This document shows, piece by piece, positions 52,563 to 61,528 of a stretch of DNA of 64,000 bases. The position numbers and the translations under genes are program-made. This stretch comes from JAPPHA01 sp964291635 (GTDB lineage Bacteria; Pseudomonadota; Alphaproteobacteria; Rhodobacterales; Rhodobacteraceae), in assembly GCA_964291635.2 (NCBI GenBank), contig OZ219905.1:496001-560000 (forward strand), written 5' to 3'. The notes beneath the pieces are model-generated. The model worked only from the letters and a program-made list of their open reading frames with translations, made no database searches and was not told the DNA's origin. How positions within the stretch are numbered: position 1 is the first letter of the stretch; every line of letters starts with the position of its first letter.

Positions 52563-53540
52563 ATGACCGATAACCGGAACTCTCCAGACGCAAGCGCAGA
52601 AAACCGGATCCCCGACGCGCCGAGAAGAAACTGGGTCGACAGGTATGCCCCCGACCGGGCGCGTCCTTACCTTCGGTTGTCACGGGCGGACCGTCCGATC
52701 GGTACATGGCTGTTGCTGATTCCCTGCTGGTGGGGCCTGTTGCTTGCCGTACTCTCGGACCCCGGGAGCGGCGGTTGGCATGACGGCATCCTGGCCGCGG
52801 CATTCGCCGCGGGTGCATTCCTGATGCGCGGTGCCGGCTGCACCTGGAACGACATCACGGACAGGCATCTCGACGCAAAGGTCGCGAGAACCCGCACACG
52901 CCCGATCCCGGCCGGCCAGGTTTCCGTGACGAGGGCAGCTGTCTGGATGACGTTACAGGCCGCCGCGGCCGCCGGAATACTGTTTGTCTTCAACCCGTTC
53001 GCCGTGGCGCTGGCCGTTGCGGCGCTGGTCCCGGCCGTTGTCTATCCGTTCGCGAAGCGGTTTACCTGGTGGCCGCAGGTCTTCCTCGGAATCGCCTTCA
53101 ACTGGGGCGCGCTCCTGGGTTGGGCCGCCCACACGGGCAGTCTGGGGTTGCCCCCGATTCTGCTTTACTTCGCCGGGATCTTCTGGACCCTGTTTTACGA
53201 TACGATCTATGCCCACCAGGATCGCAGGGACGACATACCGGCGGGGAATCGGTCGACCGCGCTGCTTTTTGGCGCGGGTACCCGAGTGTGGTTGTCGGTA
53301 TTCGCGTTGCTGGCGACCGTATTGATGGCGCTGGCCGCAGCGATGGCGATCATCCCCGTTACGGATCGCTCAACGCAGGTCCTTGCCGCATTCGGGATCA
53401 TCGGCTTCGCGTCACACCTAGCGTACCAGTTGCGGGTCCTCGAAATCAACGATGCCGGTGGCTGCCTTGCCCTGTTTCGTTCAAACCGGGATGCCGGCCT
53501 CATTCCGGGATGTTTTTTTCTATTGGCTGCCATGGTCTGA
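52563..53540 (+). CDS. ubiA: 4-hydroxybenzoate polyprenyltransferase
   Basis: An intramembrane prenyltransferase of ubiquinone synthesis, 325 residues with about nine helices. The two Asp-rich motifs that hold magnesium and the prenyl diphosphate are NDITDRHLD (96-104) and DTIYAHQDRRDD (213-224). A soluble N-terminal leader of about 35 residues precedes the first helix. ATG 52563 is chosen because it follows the divergent rsmE start by 12 bases and fits family length. Confidence 0.94.
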   Translation: MTDNRNSPDASAENRIPDAPRRNWVDRYAPDRARPYLRLSRADRPIGTWLLLIPCWWGLLLAVLSDPGSGGWHDGILAAAFAAGAFLMRGAGCTWNDITDRHLDAKVARTRTRPIPAGQVSVTRAAVWMTLQAAAAAGILFVFNPFAVALAVAALVPAVVYPFAKRFTWWPQVFLGIAFNWGALLGWAAHTGSLGLPPILLYFAGIFWTLFYDTIYAHQDRRDDIPAGNRSTALLFGAGTRVWLSVFALLATVLMALAAAMAIIPVTDRSTQVLAAFGIIGFASHLAYQLRVLEINDAGGCLALFRSNRDAGLIPGCFFLLAAMV

Positions 53541-53660
53541 CGGTCAGACGACATGGATTGACGAAAACCGTCACTTGGCTGTCAATTCGCGGCGGCAGTC
53601 GCCAGGTTTTACCGTCGGGCGGTTGAAATTTTTCTCCAAATCGGCAAACTTTTCATCGTG

Positions 53661-55550
53661 ATGGCACCCCGATTTCAGCTTTCCGGTTTCAAGGTCGAGA
53701 TCGTTCCGATCCTTGTATTCGTCATTGCCCTGATGGCGGCAGCCGCGGTTGCTGCCGTTTCCGTAGCCCGAATCGAGAAGCGAACGGCCGATTCCCTCGA
53801 ACCGATTGTCATCGCATCAGGCGAAACCTGGGCGCAAATCATTCCTGATGGCATTCTGATCCGTATTTCGGGCGAAGCGCCGGACCAGGAGGCAAGCCAG
53901 CGGCTGGCCACGTTGATCGGAAGCGTTGTTTCTCCTGACAGGATCGTCCATGAGTCCACGGTTGCGCCCGAGGACATCAAGGGCGGGCTTGAAAAGTCCA
54001 GGTTCATCGTATTGGCCTTGAGAGACGGTGATCAGGTTTCGCTCGGAGGCCTGATTGGAAGTGACGAGCAACGGAGGATCATCCACGAAACTGTTCGGGG
54101 TTCCCTCGACGCAGTGGCGATCACCGACATGTTGCTCGATGTGCAGAATTCAGCATCTGCTTTTTCGAGCGAGGCCCTGAGGTACGGGCTGACCAGCCTG
54201 GAACTGCTTCCGCGATCCTCCGTCATGATCGAAGCGGACCGCGTGACGATAACCGCAGCGCTCGATTCCGAAGACGAACTGAATACAAAAGAGCTTCAGC
54301 TTGCCGAGCGTCGGCCCGAAGTCGTCCTGGTGACAATGGACTTGCGTGCGCCGGCGACCATGGTGCCCACCTTCGAGTTCCGGGCGACGAGGCGCGACGG
54401 AATCATTTTCGTGGACGGCTGTACGGCTGCCTCGAGCGAAGATGCGCGCAGGATTCTAGACGCCGTCAAACGAACCGGATCCACGGAATCGTCCGAGTGC
54501 AAAGTCGCTCTCGGTTCACCGCATCCGGAGTGGGCCGATGTCGTCATCGCCGGTATCGAGGCCATGACCGAAACTGACGGCCGGCTCCTGAGAATTGCCA
54601 ATACCAGCATTGTTCTCGTGGTTGACAGTGAATCCGATCGGTTGCCGGCCGTGAGACAGGGTTTCGAGGCCACGCTACCCGATCTCTTTTCGCTGCAGGT
54701 CGTTCAATCGCCTGCCGACGGCACTGATCTCGCCGAGGGTGATTCTTTTCCCTGGAGTCTCCGTGTGACTCTGAACGCGGACGGAACCGTGCTGCTTGAA
54801 GGGGACATTGCCGATGACAGGTCGACGGAAATGATCCAGACATATGCTCAGGTCCTGTTTGGAACAGACAAGGTTGACAACCGGATCGAAATCGGCGGCG
54901 AATTGCCTGGCGGTTGGCCCGTGGCCATATTCTCCGGCCTCGAGGCCCTTGAACTGCTTCGTACCGGCACCTTGACCGTTACCGAAGACAGTATATCGAT
55001 TGCCGGAACCGGGTTGGGCGAGGACTCGCCGGAACAGGTTGCACGGCTCCTGTCGACGCAGGCGCGCGACTGGGGAGATCACTTGGTTTCGGTAACCTAT
55101 TCTGACGAGGAGGCCGAATCGGAAGCAGACACTGATCAGGATGCGGGACTCGACCCCAGGGAGTGTGAAGCCCGGATTTCCGCCATCCTTGCTGATGAGC
55201 AGATCATATTCTCGCCCGGCAGGACTTCCATCGAACCCGAAAGCGCCGATGTGATCGATGCGGTCGCAGCGGTCCTGGCCGAATGTCCGGAAGCCCGTTT
55301 TGAAATTGAAGGCCATACGGACAGCTCCGGAAACGCCGAAATGAACCGGAACCTGAGCCTGATTCGCGCCGAGTTCGTGATTGGCGCCCTGATCGAGCGC
55401 GGCATCATCACGTCCGGACTTTCGGCCAAAGGCTACGGCGAGGAATTTCCCATCGCGGACAACTCGACCCCGGAAGGTCAGCAGAAGAACCGGCGCATTG
55501 CCTTTCGCCTCCTGACCGCGGCAGATGGCGGGACAGACGACAATGACTAA
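53661..55550 (+). CDS. OmpA-domain envelope protein with N-terminal membrane anchor and BON-like repeats
   Basis: A 629-residue protein. A single N-terminal helix (about 15-37) anchors it or serves as an uncleaved signal. The central 450 residues contain repeated, weakly similar modules of the form GXLL-X-GXIXDD (for example LLEGDIADDRSTEMI and VSLGGLIGSDEQRRII), which resemble BON domains that bind membranes. The C-terminal 110 residues are a complete OmpA-like peptidoglycan-binding domain with EIEGHTDSSGNAEMN and NLSLIRAEFV. It probably links the inner membrane to peptidoglycan. The downstream small membrane-protein gene overlaps its stop by eight bases. Confidence 0.85.
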   Translation: MAPRFQLSGFKVEIVPILVFVIALMAAAAVAAVSVARIEKRTADSLEPIVIASGETWAQIIPDGILIRISGEAPDQEASQRLATLIGSVVSPDRIVHESTVAPEDIKGGLEKSRFIVLALRDGDQVSLGGLIGSDEQRRIIHETVRGSLDAVAITDMLLDVQNSASAFSSEALRYGLTSLELLPRSSVMIEADRVTITAALDSEDELNTKELQLAERRPEVVLVTMDLRAPATMVPTFEFRATRRDGIIFVDGCTAASSEDARRILDAVKRTGSTESSECKVALGSPHPEWADVVIAGIEAMTETDGRLLRIANTSIVLVVDSESDRLPAVRQGFEATLPDLFSLQVVQSPADGTDLAEGDSFPWSLRVTLNADGTVLLEGDIADDRSTEMIQTYAQVLFGTDKVDNRIEIGGELPGGWPVAIFSGLEALELLRTGTLTVTEDSISIAGTGLGEDSPEQVARLLSTQARDWGDHLVSVTYSDEEAESEADTDQDAGLDPRECEARISAILADEQIIFSPGRTSIEPESADVIDAVAAVLAECPEARFEIEGHTDSSGNAEMNRNLSLIRAEFVIGALIERGIITSGLSAKGYGEEFPIADNSTPEGQQKNRRIAFRLLTAADGGTDDND

Positions 55551-55968
55551 CGGAAAATACGGTATTCTCGTGGGCATATCTGCCGCATTGGGTGTCATTG
55601 CCCTGTTGGCGTTTGTTCCCGTAAGGCCGATGTCCAACCTTGTGCTCATCGTAACCCTGGCGATCCTGATCTACGTCACATTTGCGATCGGCTGGACCGC
55701 ACACTGGCTCTACATGAAGTACGTCTGGGCGAGGGACGGCGGCACGATAGAGATGGAACTGGAAAAGAGGATCTTTGAAGCCGAACAGGAAAGAGACGCC
55801 GCCGTGCAACGATTGCATGAAACGCAGGCTGCCTCCGACAGTCAGGCGCGGCAGTCTGCAGCGGATCTTGAAGCGGCACTGGATGAACTTGGCCGGGCGC
55901 GTCGCGAGTCGGAGTATTACAGGCAGCAATACGTCGGGAACGCGGACCCGGAAGACAGGAACATGTGA
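55543..55968 (+). CDS. Small bitopic membrane protein with coiled coil
   Basis: A 141-residue protein with two hydrophobic segments (about 7-24 and 31-55) and a C-terminal coiled coil (about 70-125, Glu/Ala/Arg-rich). The family is not recognised. Its ATG overlaps the stop of the OmpA-like gene, which suggests that the two proteins form a complex in the envelope. Confidence 0.8.
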   Translation: MTNGKYGILVGISAALGVIALLAFVPVRPMSNLVLIVTLAILIYVTFAIGWTAHWLYMKYVWARDGGTIEMELEKRIFEAEQERDAAVQRLHETQAASDSQARQSAADLEAALDELGRARRESEYYRQQYVGNADPEDRNM

Positions 55969-56042
55969 GGGTCTGGACCTGCCTGCCTCGCGAGCGTCAA
56001 TTCCTTTTCGCCGATCCTTCTGTTCCTGGAATGGGCCAGGGA

Positions 56043-56498
56043 TCAGACTTCGTCGGCCCAGCGACCGAGCGCACGTTCATCTTCGGGAAGCGCATCGACC
56101 CAGTCTGATCCTGCCGTCGTATGTTCCTTTTTCCAGAACGGCGCCCTCGACTTCAGATAGTCCATCAGGAATTCAGCGGCAGCAAACGCGTCACGGCGGT
56201 GGCCGGCGGCCGTGGCGACCATCATGATCCTCTCGCCCGGGATCATTTTTCCGTAACGGTGGACGATCAGGCTGGCATTCAGTGACCACCTCGCAATCGC
56301 TTCCTGTTCGATCGTGCCGAGTGCCTTTTCAGTCATTCCCGGATAGTGCTCCAGTTCCAGGGAAAGGAGCGACCCATCGTCGCGGTTTCGCACGATTCCA
56401 ACGAACGTAACCAATGCTCCCACATCGTCGCGCCCACCGAGCAGGGCGTCGGCCTCGTCCGAAACATCGAAATCTTCCACCTGTAGCCTGACGGTCAT
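56043..56498 (-). CDS. moaE: Molybdopterin synthase catalytic subunit
   Basis: MoaE transfers sulfur from the MoaD thiocarboxylate to precursor Z, making molybdopterin. It has 151 residues. The active-site Lys cluster APFWKKE (119-125) and GALVTFVGIVRN and LELEHYPGM are conserved. It is co-oriented with moaD, 117 bases downstream of it. Confidence 0.95.
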   Translation of the reverse strand: MTVRLQVEDFDVSDEADALLGGRDDVGALVTFVGIVRNRDDGSLLSLELEHYPGMTEKALGTIEQEAIARWSLNASLIVHRYGKMIPGERIMMVATAAGHRRDAFAAAEFLMDYLKSRAPFWKKEHTTAGSDWVDALPEDERALGRWADEV

Positions 56499-56615
56499 CA
56501 GTCACATTCCCGACCGGGGCCACGTGAATTCCGGCGGCATCCGGGGCCCTCGCCGGCCAATCGATTATCGGTCAATTGCATGCAATATTTCCGCAATTGC
56601 GCCCTTTTCGCCCGG

Positions 56616-56882
56616 CTATCCACCTGTCATCGGAGGAAAGAATGCCAGCTCCTCCACGTCGTCCAAAGCGTGCCCGAAACAGGACAATTCCTGGTCGACT
56701 GCCACCCGTATCGAAGCAAGATCGGAGAACGCAAGCGCGTAACGATCATCCCGCGCCGACAATTCGCGGACCAGCTCGCCAACCGTCAGGGCCGAGGTTT
56801 CGACCGTCTCGGCCGGAAGCCCGATTCGCTCGCGCATCCACGCGAAGTACATGACACGGATTTTCCTGGCAGCGCCCGCCAT
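56616..56882 (-). CDS. moaD: Molybdopterin synthase sulfur carrier subunit
   Basis: An 88-residue ubiquitin-like protein ending PPMTGG, the C-terminal Gly-Gly that is activated and thiocarboxylated. The core VMYFAWMRERIG and PAETVETSALTVGELV is typical. Its ATG shares one base with the pgsA stop. Confidence 0.93.
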   Translation of the reverse strand: MAGAARKIRVMYFAWMRERIGLPAETVETSALTVGELVRELSARDDRYALAFSDLASIRVAVDQELSCFGHALDDVEELAFFPPMTGG

Positions 56883-57496
56883 TATCCTTCATCCGGACTT
56901 CTGGAAATCGCCTTCATGAAATACCCCCAACCCGTCGTCAGCGTCATGATTGCAGCTACCCATAGCAACGCCAGGGCCACGACTTCCACCGTCGAGGTCG
57001 CGACCGCCACCATGCCCGCAAAGCCTTCAGCCGTTTCCGGATCCTGCAACTGTCCCATGCCGGTCGACAGGAACAGGCCCGCGACCGCCACCATCTGAAC
57101 GGTCGTTTTCCACCTTGCCGCTCCTGTCACGGACAGCGACTGCGATTGCCCTCCGGCGAATTCACGCAGTCCCGAGACCAGGATTTCACGGAATATGATC
57201 AAGACCGCAGGAATCGTGATCCAAACGCTCAACTCTGCCAGTGCAACCAGAACCAGAAGCGCGATCACCACCATGGCCTTGTCCGCAACCGGATCCAGCA
57301 TCTTCCCGAAACGGCTTTCCTGCTTCCATAGTCGCGCCAGGTATCCATCCAGAAAGTCGGTCACGGCTGCCAGAATGAACATCACCAGTGCAATCCAGTC
57401 CGCGAGCGGGCGCGGCAATATCAGGAAAACCATTGCAACGGCGGGGGTGACAGCCAGCCGGCACACCGTCAGCGAATTGGGAATCGTCCAGTTCAT
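56882..57496 (-). CDS. pgsA: CDP-diacylglycerol-glycerol-3-phosphate 3-phosphatidyltransferase
   Basis: Makes phosphatidylglycerol phosphate in the inner membrane. The CDP-alcohol phosphotransferase signature DGX2ARX8GX3DX3D is complete: Asp50-Gly51, Ala54-Arg55, Gly64, Asp68, Asp72. Length is 204 residues. It lies between uvrC and moaD on the same strand, an order common in Rhodobacterales. Confidence 0.95.
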   Translation of the reverse strand: MNWTIPNSLTVCRLAVTPAVAMVFLILPRPLADWIALVMFILAAVTDFLDGYLARLWKQESRFGKMLDPVADKAMVVIALLVLVALAELSVWITIPAVLIIFREILVSGLREFAGGQSQSLSVTGAARWKTTVQMVAVAGLFLSTGMGQLQDPETAEGFAGMVAVATSTVEVVALALLWVAAIMTLTTGWGYFMKAISRSPDEG

Positions 57497-57556
57497 TGAC
57501 CCAGTCGCATCCTGTATCCCGCCACGATTCTACGAACAGATTCTGTACCCAAACTG

Positions 57557-59491
57557 TCAGCCCTTGTCATGGAAGAAGTCATGAATGGTTACCGCCAACG
57601 CATCCGATATCCCTTCGACAACCTTGAGATCCTGCAATCCGGCGCGGGAGACGGCCTTTGCGGAACCAAAGTGCGACAGCAACGCCCTCTTGCGCGCCGC
57701 GCCGACGCCCGGCACCTCGTCGAGCGAAGTCGCACCGATCGCACGGGCCCGTCTTTGGCGGTGGCTTCCGATTGCGAATCTGTGGGCTTCGTCCCGCAAT
57801 CTCTGGATCAGGTAAAGGACCTTGTCGTTTCGCTGCAGGACAAAGGGAGGACAACCGAACCGGTGAAGTTCCTCGTTTCCCGCGTTGCGGTCCGGTCCCT
57901 TCGAAACTCCGAGGACCGGAAGGTCGTCGAGGCCAAACTCGGCCAGGACTCCGTGTGCGGCAGAGACGTGACCAGCACCTCCATCGATAATGATCAGGTT
58001 CGGCCAGCTGTCGGCTTCACGGTTCGGGTCCTCGTTGACCAAGCGTCGAAACCGCCTGCCGAGAACCTCGCGAACCATTGCAAAATCGTCTCCTGGCGTC
58101 AGGGTTTCTGAACGGATGTTGAACTTCCGGTAGTCGGATTTCCGAAATCCGTCGGCCGAAGCGACAATCATCGCGCCGACAGCATGTGAACCCTGCAAGT
58201 GCGAGTTGTCGTAGACCTCGATCCGCGACAGAGGTTCGTCAAGATCCAGCCTTTTCGCCAGTTCCGTCAGCAGCGACGTTTGTGCCGCATTTTCCGTCAG
58301 CCGGCTCGCCAGCGCCTCGCGCGCGTTTCTCAATGCATTGGTGACCAGTTCGAGCTTCTCTCCACGGCGGGGCACCGCAAGCCGGACCCGCCGCCCCGAC
58401 CTCTCGCTCAACGCGCTTTCCACGAGGTCGGCATTTTCGATCTCATGCGACAGCAACAACAGCCGGGGCGCCGGCTTGTTGCTGTAGAACTGACCGACAA
58501 AGGCCTCGAGCGCCTCCGGCTCCTCGGCTCCCGACCCCATTCTCGGGAAGTAGGCCCGGTTGCCCCAATTCTGGTTGATCCTGATGAAAAAGACCTGAAC
58601 GCACGCCTGCCCGCCTTCGCGGTAGAGCGAAATGACGTCGGCTTCCCGAACCGTATGGGGATTGACGCTCTGTGACAGCTGGAGCTGGCTGAGCGCCTGG
58701 ATTCGGTCCCTGAGCACTGCAGCAAGTTCGAAGTCCAGCATCTCGCTTGCAGCCGTCATTTTGCGCGCGAGCGACTTCTGGACCGACTGACTCTTTCCTT
58801 CCAGGAACTTCCTGGCGTCCGAGACCTGCTGTCCATACTCCGTTTCCGTGACGCGGCCGACACAAGGAGCAGAACAGCGGGCGATCTGGTACTGCAGGCA
58901 CGGCCGCGACCGCGAAGAGAACATGCTGTCGGAACAGTTTCGAATGAGAAAGGCCTTTTGCAGCTGGTTCAGTGTCCGGTTGACCGCGCCGGCGGACGCG
59001 AACGGTCCGAAGTGATCATCCTTGCCGGACCTCCGGCCACGATGCTTGCCGATTCTGGGATACGGGTGTGAAGACGTGATGACGATTCCGGGAAAACTCT
59101 TGTCGTCCCGCAACAACACGTTGAAACGGGGTTTCAGCTGCTTGATCAGGTTCTGCTCGAGCAGGAGCGCCTCGGTCTCCGTCCTGGTTGTCAGGAACAT
59201 CATCGAGGAGGTTGCCGCAACCATCCGGGCTATACGAACACTGTGCCCGGCCGGCTTGGCGTATGACGCGACCCTTTTCTTCAGGTTACGCGCCTTGCCC
59301 ACGTAAAGAACCGCTCCCGCGGCATCGAGCATGCGGTAAACCCCCGGACTCCCGTCGAGGGTTCCCAGGTAACTCCTGATGATCTCGTGGCCCGACAGAC
59401 GGCCCGCGGATGCCGCCTCTCCGTTCGGAGCGGAACTTTCTCTCGGCGCACCGGGGGCAGACTTGGCCGATGTATGCGATCGAGCGGTCAT
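57557..59491 (-). CDS. uvrC: UvrABC excinuclease subunit C
   Basis: UvrC makes both incisions in nucleotide excision repair. In order: GIY-YIG domain (SPGVYRMLDAAGAVLYVGKA), a Cys-rich stretch (CLQYQIARCSAPCVG), the UvrB-interacting UVR segment, the RNase H-like endonuclease domain (RIEVYDNSHLQGSHAVGAM), and tandem helix-hairpin-helix motifs (LDEVPGVGAARKRALL, VVEGISDALA). ATG 59491 gives 644 residues; an ATG 22 codons upstream (59557) is also possible, and the GIY-YIG domain starts later in either case. Confidence 0.96.
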   Translation of the reverse strand: MTARSHTSAKSAPGAPRESSAPNGEAASAGRLSGHEIIRSYLGTLDGSPGVYRMLDAAGAVLYVGKARNLKKRVASYAKPAGHSVRIARMVAATSSMMFLTTRTETEALLLEQNLIKQLKPRFNVLLRDDKSFPGIVITSSHPYPRIGKHRGRRSGKDDHFGPFASAGAVNRTLNQLQKAFLIRNCSDSMFSSRSRPCLQYQIARCSAPCVGRVTETEYGQQVSDARKFLEGKSQSVQKSLARKMTAASEMLDFELAAVLRDRIQALSQLQLSQSVNPHTVREADVISLYREGGQACVQVFFIRINQNWGNRAYFPRMGSGAEEPEALEAFVGQFYSNKPAPRLLLLSHEIENADLVESALSERSGRRVRLAVPRRGEKLELVTNALRNAREALASRLTENAAQTSLLTELAKRLDLDEPLSRIEVYDNSHLQGSHAVGAMIVASADGFRKSDYRKFNIRSETLTPGDDFAMVREVLGRRFRRLVNEDPNREADSWPNLIIIDGGAGHVSAAHGVLAEFGLDDLPVLGVSKGPDRNAGNEELHRFGCPPFVLQRNDKVLYLIQRLRDEAHRFAIGSHRQRRARAIGATSLDEVPGVGAARKRALLSHFGSAKAVSRAGLQDLKVVEGISDALAVTIHDFFHDKG

Positions 59492-59557
59492 CGTCAGGCC
59501 ATCCGAAAAGCCGCGCCAACCGTGCCCCTTGCCTGCACACGACCTGGAAAGTTCCAT

Positions 59558-59816
59558 CGTAACGGCCTGTGGATAAGTATCTGGATAACTCTTTGGAAAT
59601 TCAAAAAATGTGTTTGATTATCGCGGCTTGGACAAATGTGCACAAAATGTGGGCAAAACCTTAAACTATTGTTTTTACATATGATTTTTTCCCTCTGCCC
59701 GCAGCTGTTCCAATTCTGCACCAAAAAAGCATCGGTCTTGCGGTTCAGGGAATCAACCGGTGGAAAAATCCTTTTGACAAAACCTTTTCCGCGATCATTT
59801 TGAAGAACAGGAGGTA
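59558..59816. promoter_or_regulatory. AT-rich intergenic region with a perfect DnaA box
   Basis: TGTGGATAA at 59568-59576 equals the DnaA box consensus, and TCTGGATAA at 59580-59588 differs by one base; both have the same orientation. Further sequences, TGTGCACAA and TGTGGGCAA, follow within 80 bases. The region is distinctly AT-rich, with runs of A and T. It is either the uvrC promoter region under DnaA control or part of an origin-like element. It contains no gene. Confidence 0.4.
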
Positions 59817-60614
59817 TCATGCCCGACTCATGAGGATGTCCGGCGTCTGCCAGGCGAGGCGTTGCCCTCCGTCAGGACAGATGAGTTGTCCGGTAACCGA
59901 CGGGGAATCCAGCAGAAAATTCATTGCCGCAACAATCTCGTCCCGGGAGGCCCCTCTTTGAAGTGGCGTCGCACTGCGCTGGCTGCGGAAGTGTTTTTCC
60001 GATTGCCGTTCGGCACGAACCGTCGGACCGGGTCCGATGGCGTTGACCCGGATATCGGGCGCGAGTGCCCTGGCGCCCATCCGGGTCAGGTTCCAGAGAC
60101 CCATCTTTGCAAGCGTATAGGTCATGAATTCGGGAGTCGGCTTTCGCACACGCTGGTCGACCATATTGATGATCGTGGCTTTCGGGTGCAATTCCCCGAA
60201 CAGGTCCTGCTCCGCTTTCGGAGCTTGCAGGGCGAATTCCTGCATCAATACGAAAGGAGCCCGAAGGTTCGACATCATGTGCCGATTCCAGCTGTCCGCC
60301 GTCGCGGTTTCAATTGAATCGTGTTCGAAAATCGACGCGTTGTTGATCAACACGTCGAGCGGTTGCCCGAGACCCTGCACCGCGTGAGCAACAAGCCCAC
60401 TGCACGCGTCCTCATCAAGAAGGTCTGCCTTGACCGGGACAGAGTATCCCCCGGCATCCCGAATCAATGCGACCGTTGCGGCCGCTTCGTCGCTGCTCGA
60501 GGAAAAATGCACGGCAACCGCCGCGCCTCTCTTTGCCATACCAAGAGCCATGGCCTTCCCGAGACGCCGAGCACCCCCGGTCACGAGCGCGGCGCGCGCA
60601 TTCATCCGGAACAT
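59817..60614 (-). CDS. Short-chain dehydrogenase, pteridine-reductase-like
   Basis: A 265-residue SDR. The NADP-binding motif TGGARRLG (12-19) has an Arg typical of NADPH use, and NNASIF and the catalytic Tyr166/Lys170 (YTLAK) follow. Asp replaces the usual catalytic Ser in IINMVDQRV, as in pteridine reductases, so the likely substrates are dihydrofolate or dihydropterins. ATG 60614 is used; the second Met is three codons on. It lies upstream of uvrC on the same strand, separated by the AT-rich region. Confidence 0.82.
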   Translation of the reverse strand: MFRMNARAALVTGGARRLGKAMALGMAKRGAAVAVHFSSSSDEAAATVALIRDAGGYSVPVKADLLDEDACSGLVAHAVQGLGQPLDVLINNASIFEHDSIETATADSWNRHMMSNLRAPFVLMQEFALQAPKAEQDLFGELHPKATIINMVDQRVRKPTPEFMTYTLAKMGLWNLTRMGARALAPDIRVNAIGPGPTVRAERQSEKHFRSQRSATPLQRGASRDEIVAAMNFLLDSPSVTGQLICPDGGQRLAWQTPDILMSRA

Positions 60615-60717
60615 CCGTTTGGAAAGACGACCGAAGTTAATGCTACGGCACGAGGAGCAATCATCGAAACCGTTGTGGAATTCCGCTCAGGGTCCCGGCC
60701 ACCGCCGGTGGTCGGCA

Positions 60718-60903
60718 TCACAATCGTTTCGACTCGCATGGGCAGCGGTCCCGGCCGAAAAGAAAGGTCCCGCACTTCTCGCATTTGGCTGCCTTGATGG
60801 TTTTCCTGCGTTTGCCGAATTCACCCAGCCTCGGAAGGCGGAGGCGGCCCAACAAGGCAAGAATCGCCAAAGCAACAAGGAAGAATGTCGCAATCTTGAC
60901 CAT
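60718..60903 (-). CDS. Small membrane-anchored zinc-ribbon protein
   Basis: A 61-residue protein: one N-terminal transmembrane helix (IATFFLVALAILALLG), then a basic linker and a mini zinc ribbon, CEKCG followed 8-10 residues later by CPC. The topology suggests that the ribbon faces the cytoplasm. Similar small proteins occur in alphaproteobacteria without assigned function. It lies 103 bases upstream of the SDR gene on the same strand. Confidence 0.65.
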   Translation of the reverse strand: MVKIATFFLVALAILALLGRLRLPRLGEFGKRRKTIKAAKCEKCGTFLFGRDRCPCESKRL

Positions 60904-61528
60904 ATGGCACCATATCACGACTGGCGGCGATACAGTAGTCGTTCGTTACGCCCGGAAGTTACTCTTTTTCGGAAATGACCAGTTACGGCTTTCACCTGAA
61001 CCGGTGCCTGCCGGAAAACCCTCTTTCGGAGATGGCGGACCGCGATTCTTGTTGCTCGGATGCCGAGTCCGCGACGGCGCTTGCCTCACCCCGGGGTGTC
61101 GACACATGGAATGCGGCAGGTTTTCTGCTTTCCGGATCGAGTTCCGCGACCCTCATCAACCTTCGGCACATAGGTCACCGTTCCCGCTCCGGCCGGGTCC
61201 ATGAATGAACCGGCGGTTAAGGAGTGACGTTGGACAGCGCACTTACGTCGCCGACCGCGGCCAAAGCGAACCCAAACCGAATCGCCGGGCGCCATCAGGC
61301 GGAGGTTGAAATCGTCCATGGCGACGTAGGCAATGCTCCCGGGCGGGCGGAGGTCCGCCCGTGCCCTCCTACACAAAGTTCTACCTGGCAGGAACGCGAT
61401 CACGATCTCCCGGTACGCCGCTTGCGCGCCTATTCGGACTCAGGTGGCAGGCAACGTCTCTCTCGTTCCGAACAACATCGAAGGGCGTATCGAAGGGCAG
61501 ATTTGGTTCAAGCGAATCGGACATTTCC
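60904..61528. other. Intergenic region with no recognised gene
   Basis: About 620 bases. A minus-strand frame (61086-61403) contains protein-like text (VAMDDFNLRLMAPGDSVWVR), but no family or start could be assigned, so it may be a remnant. Confidence 0.35.
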
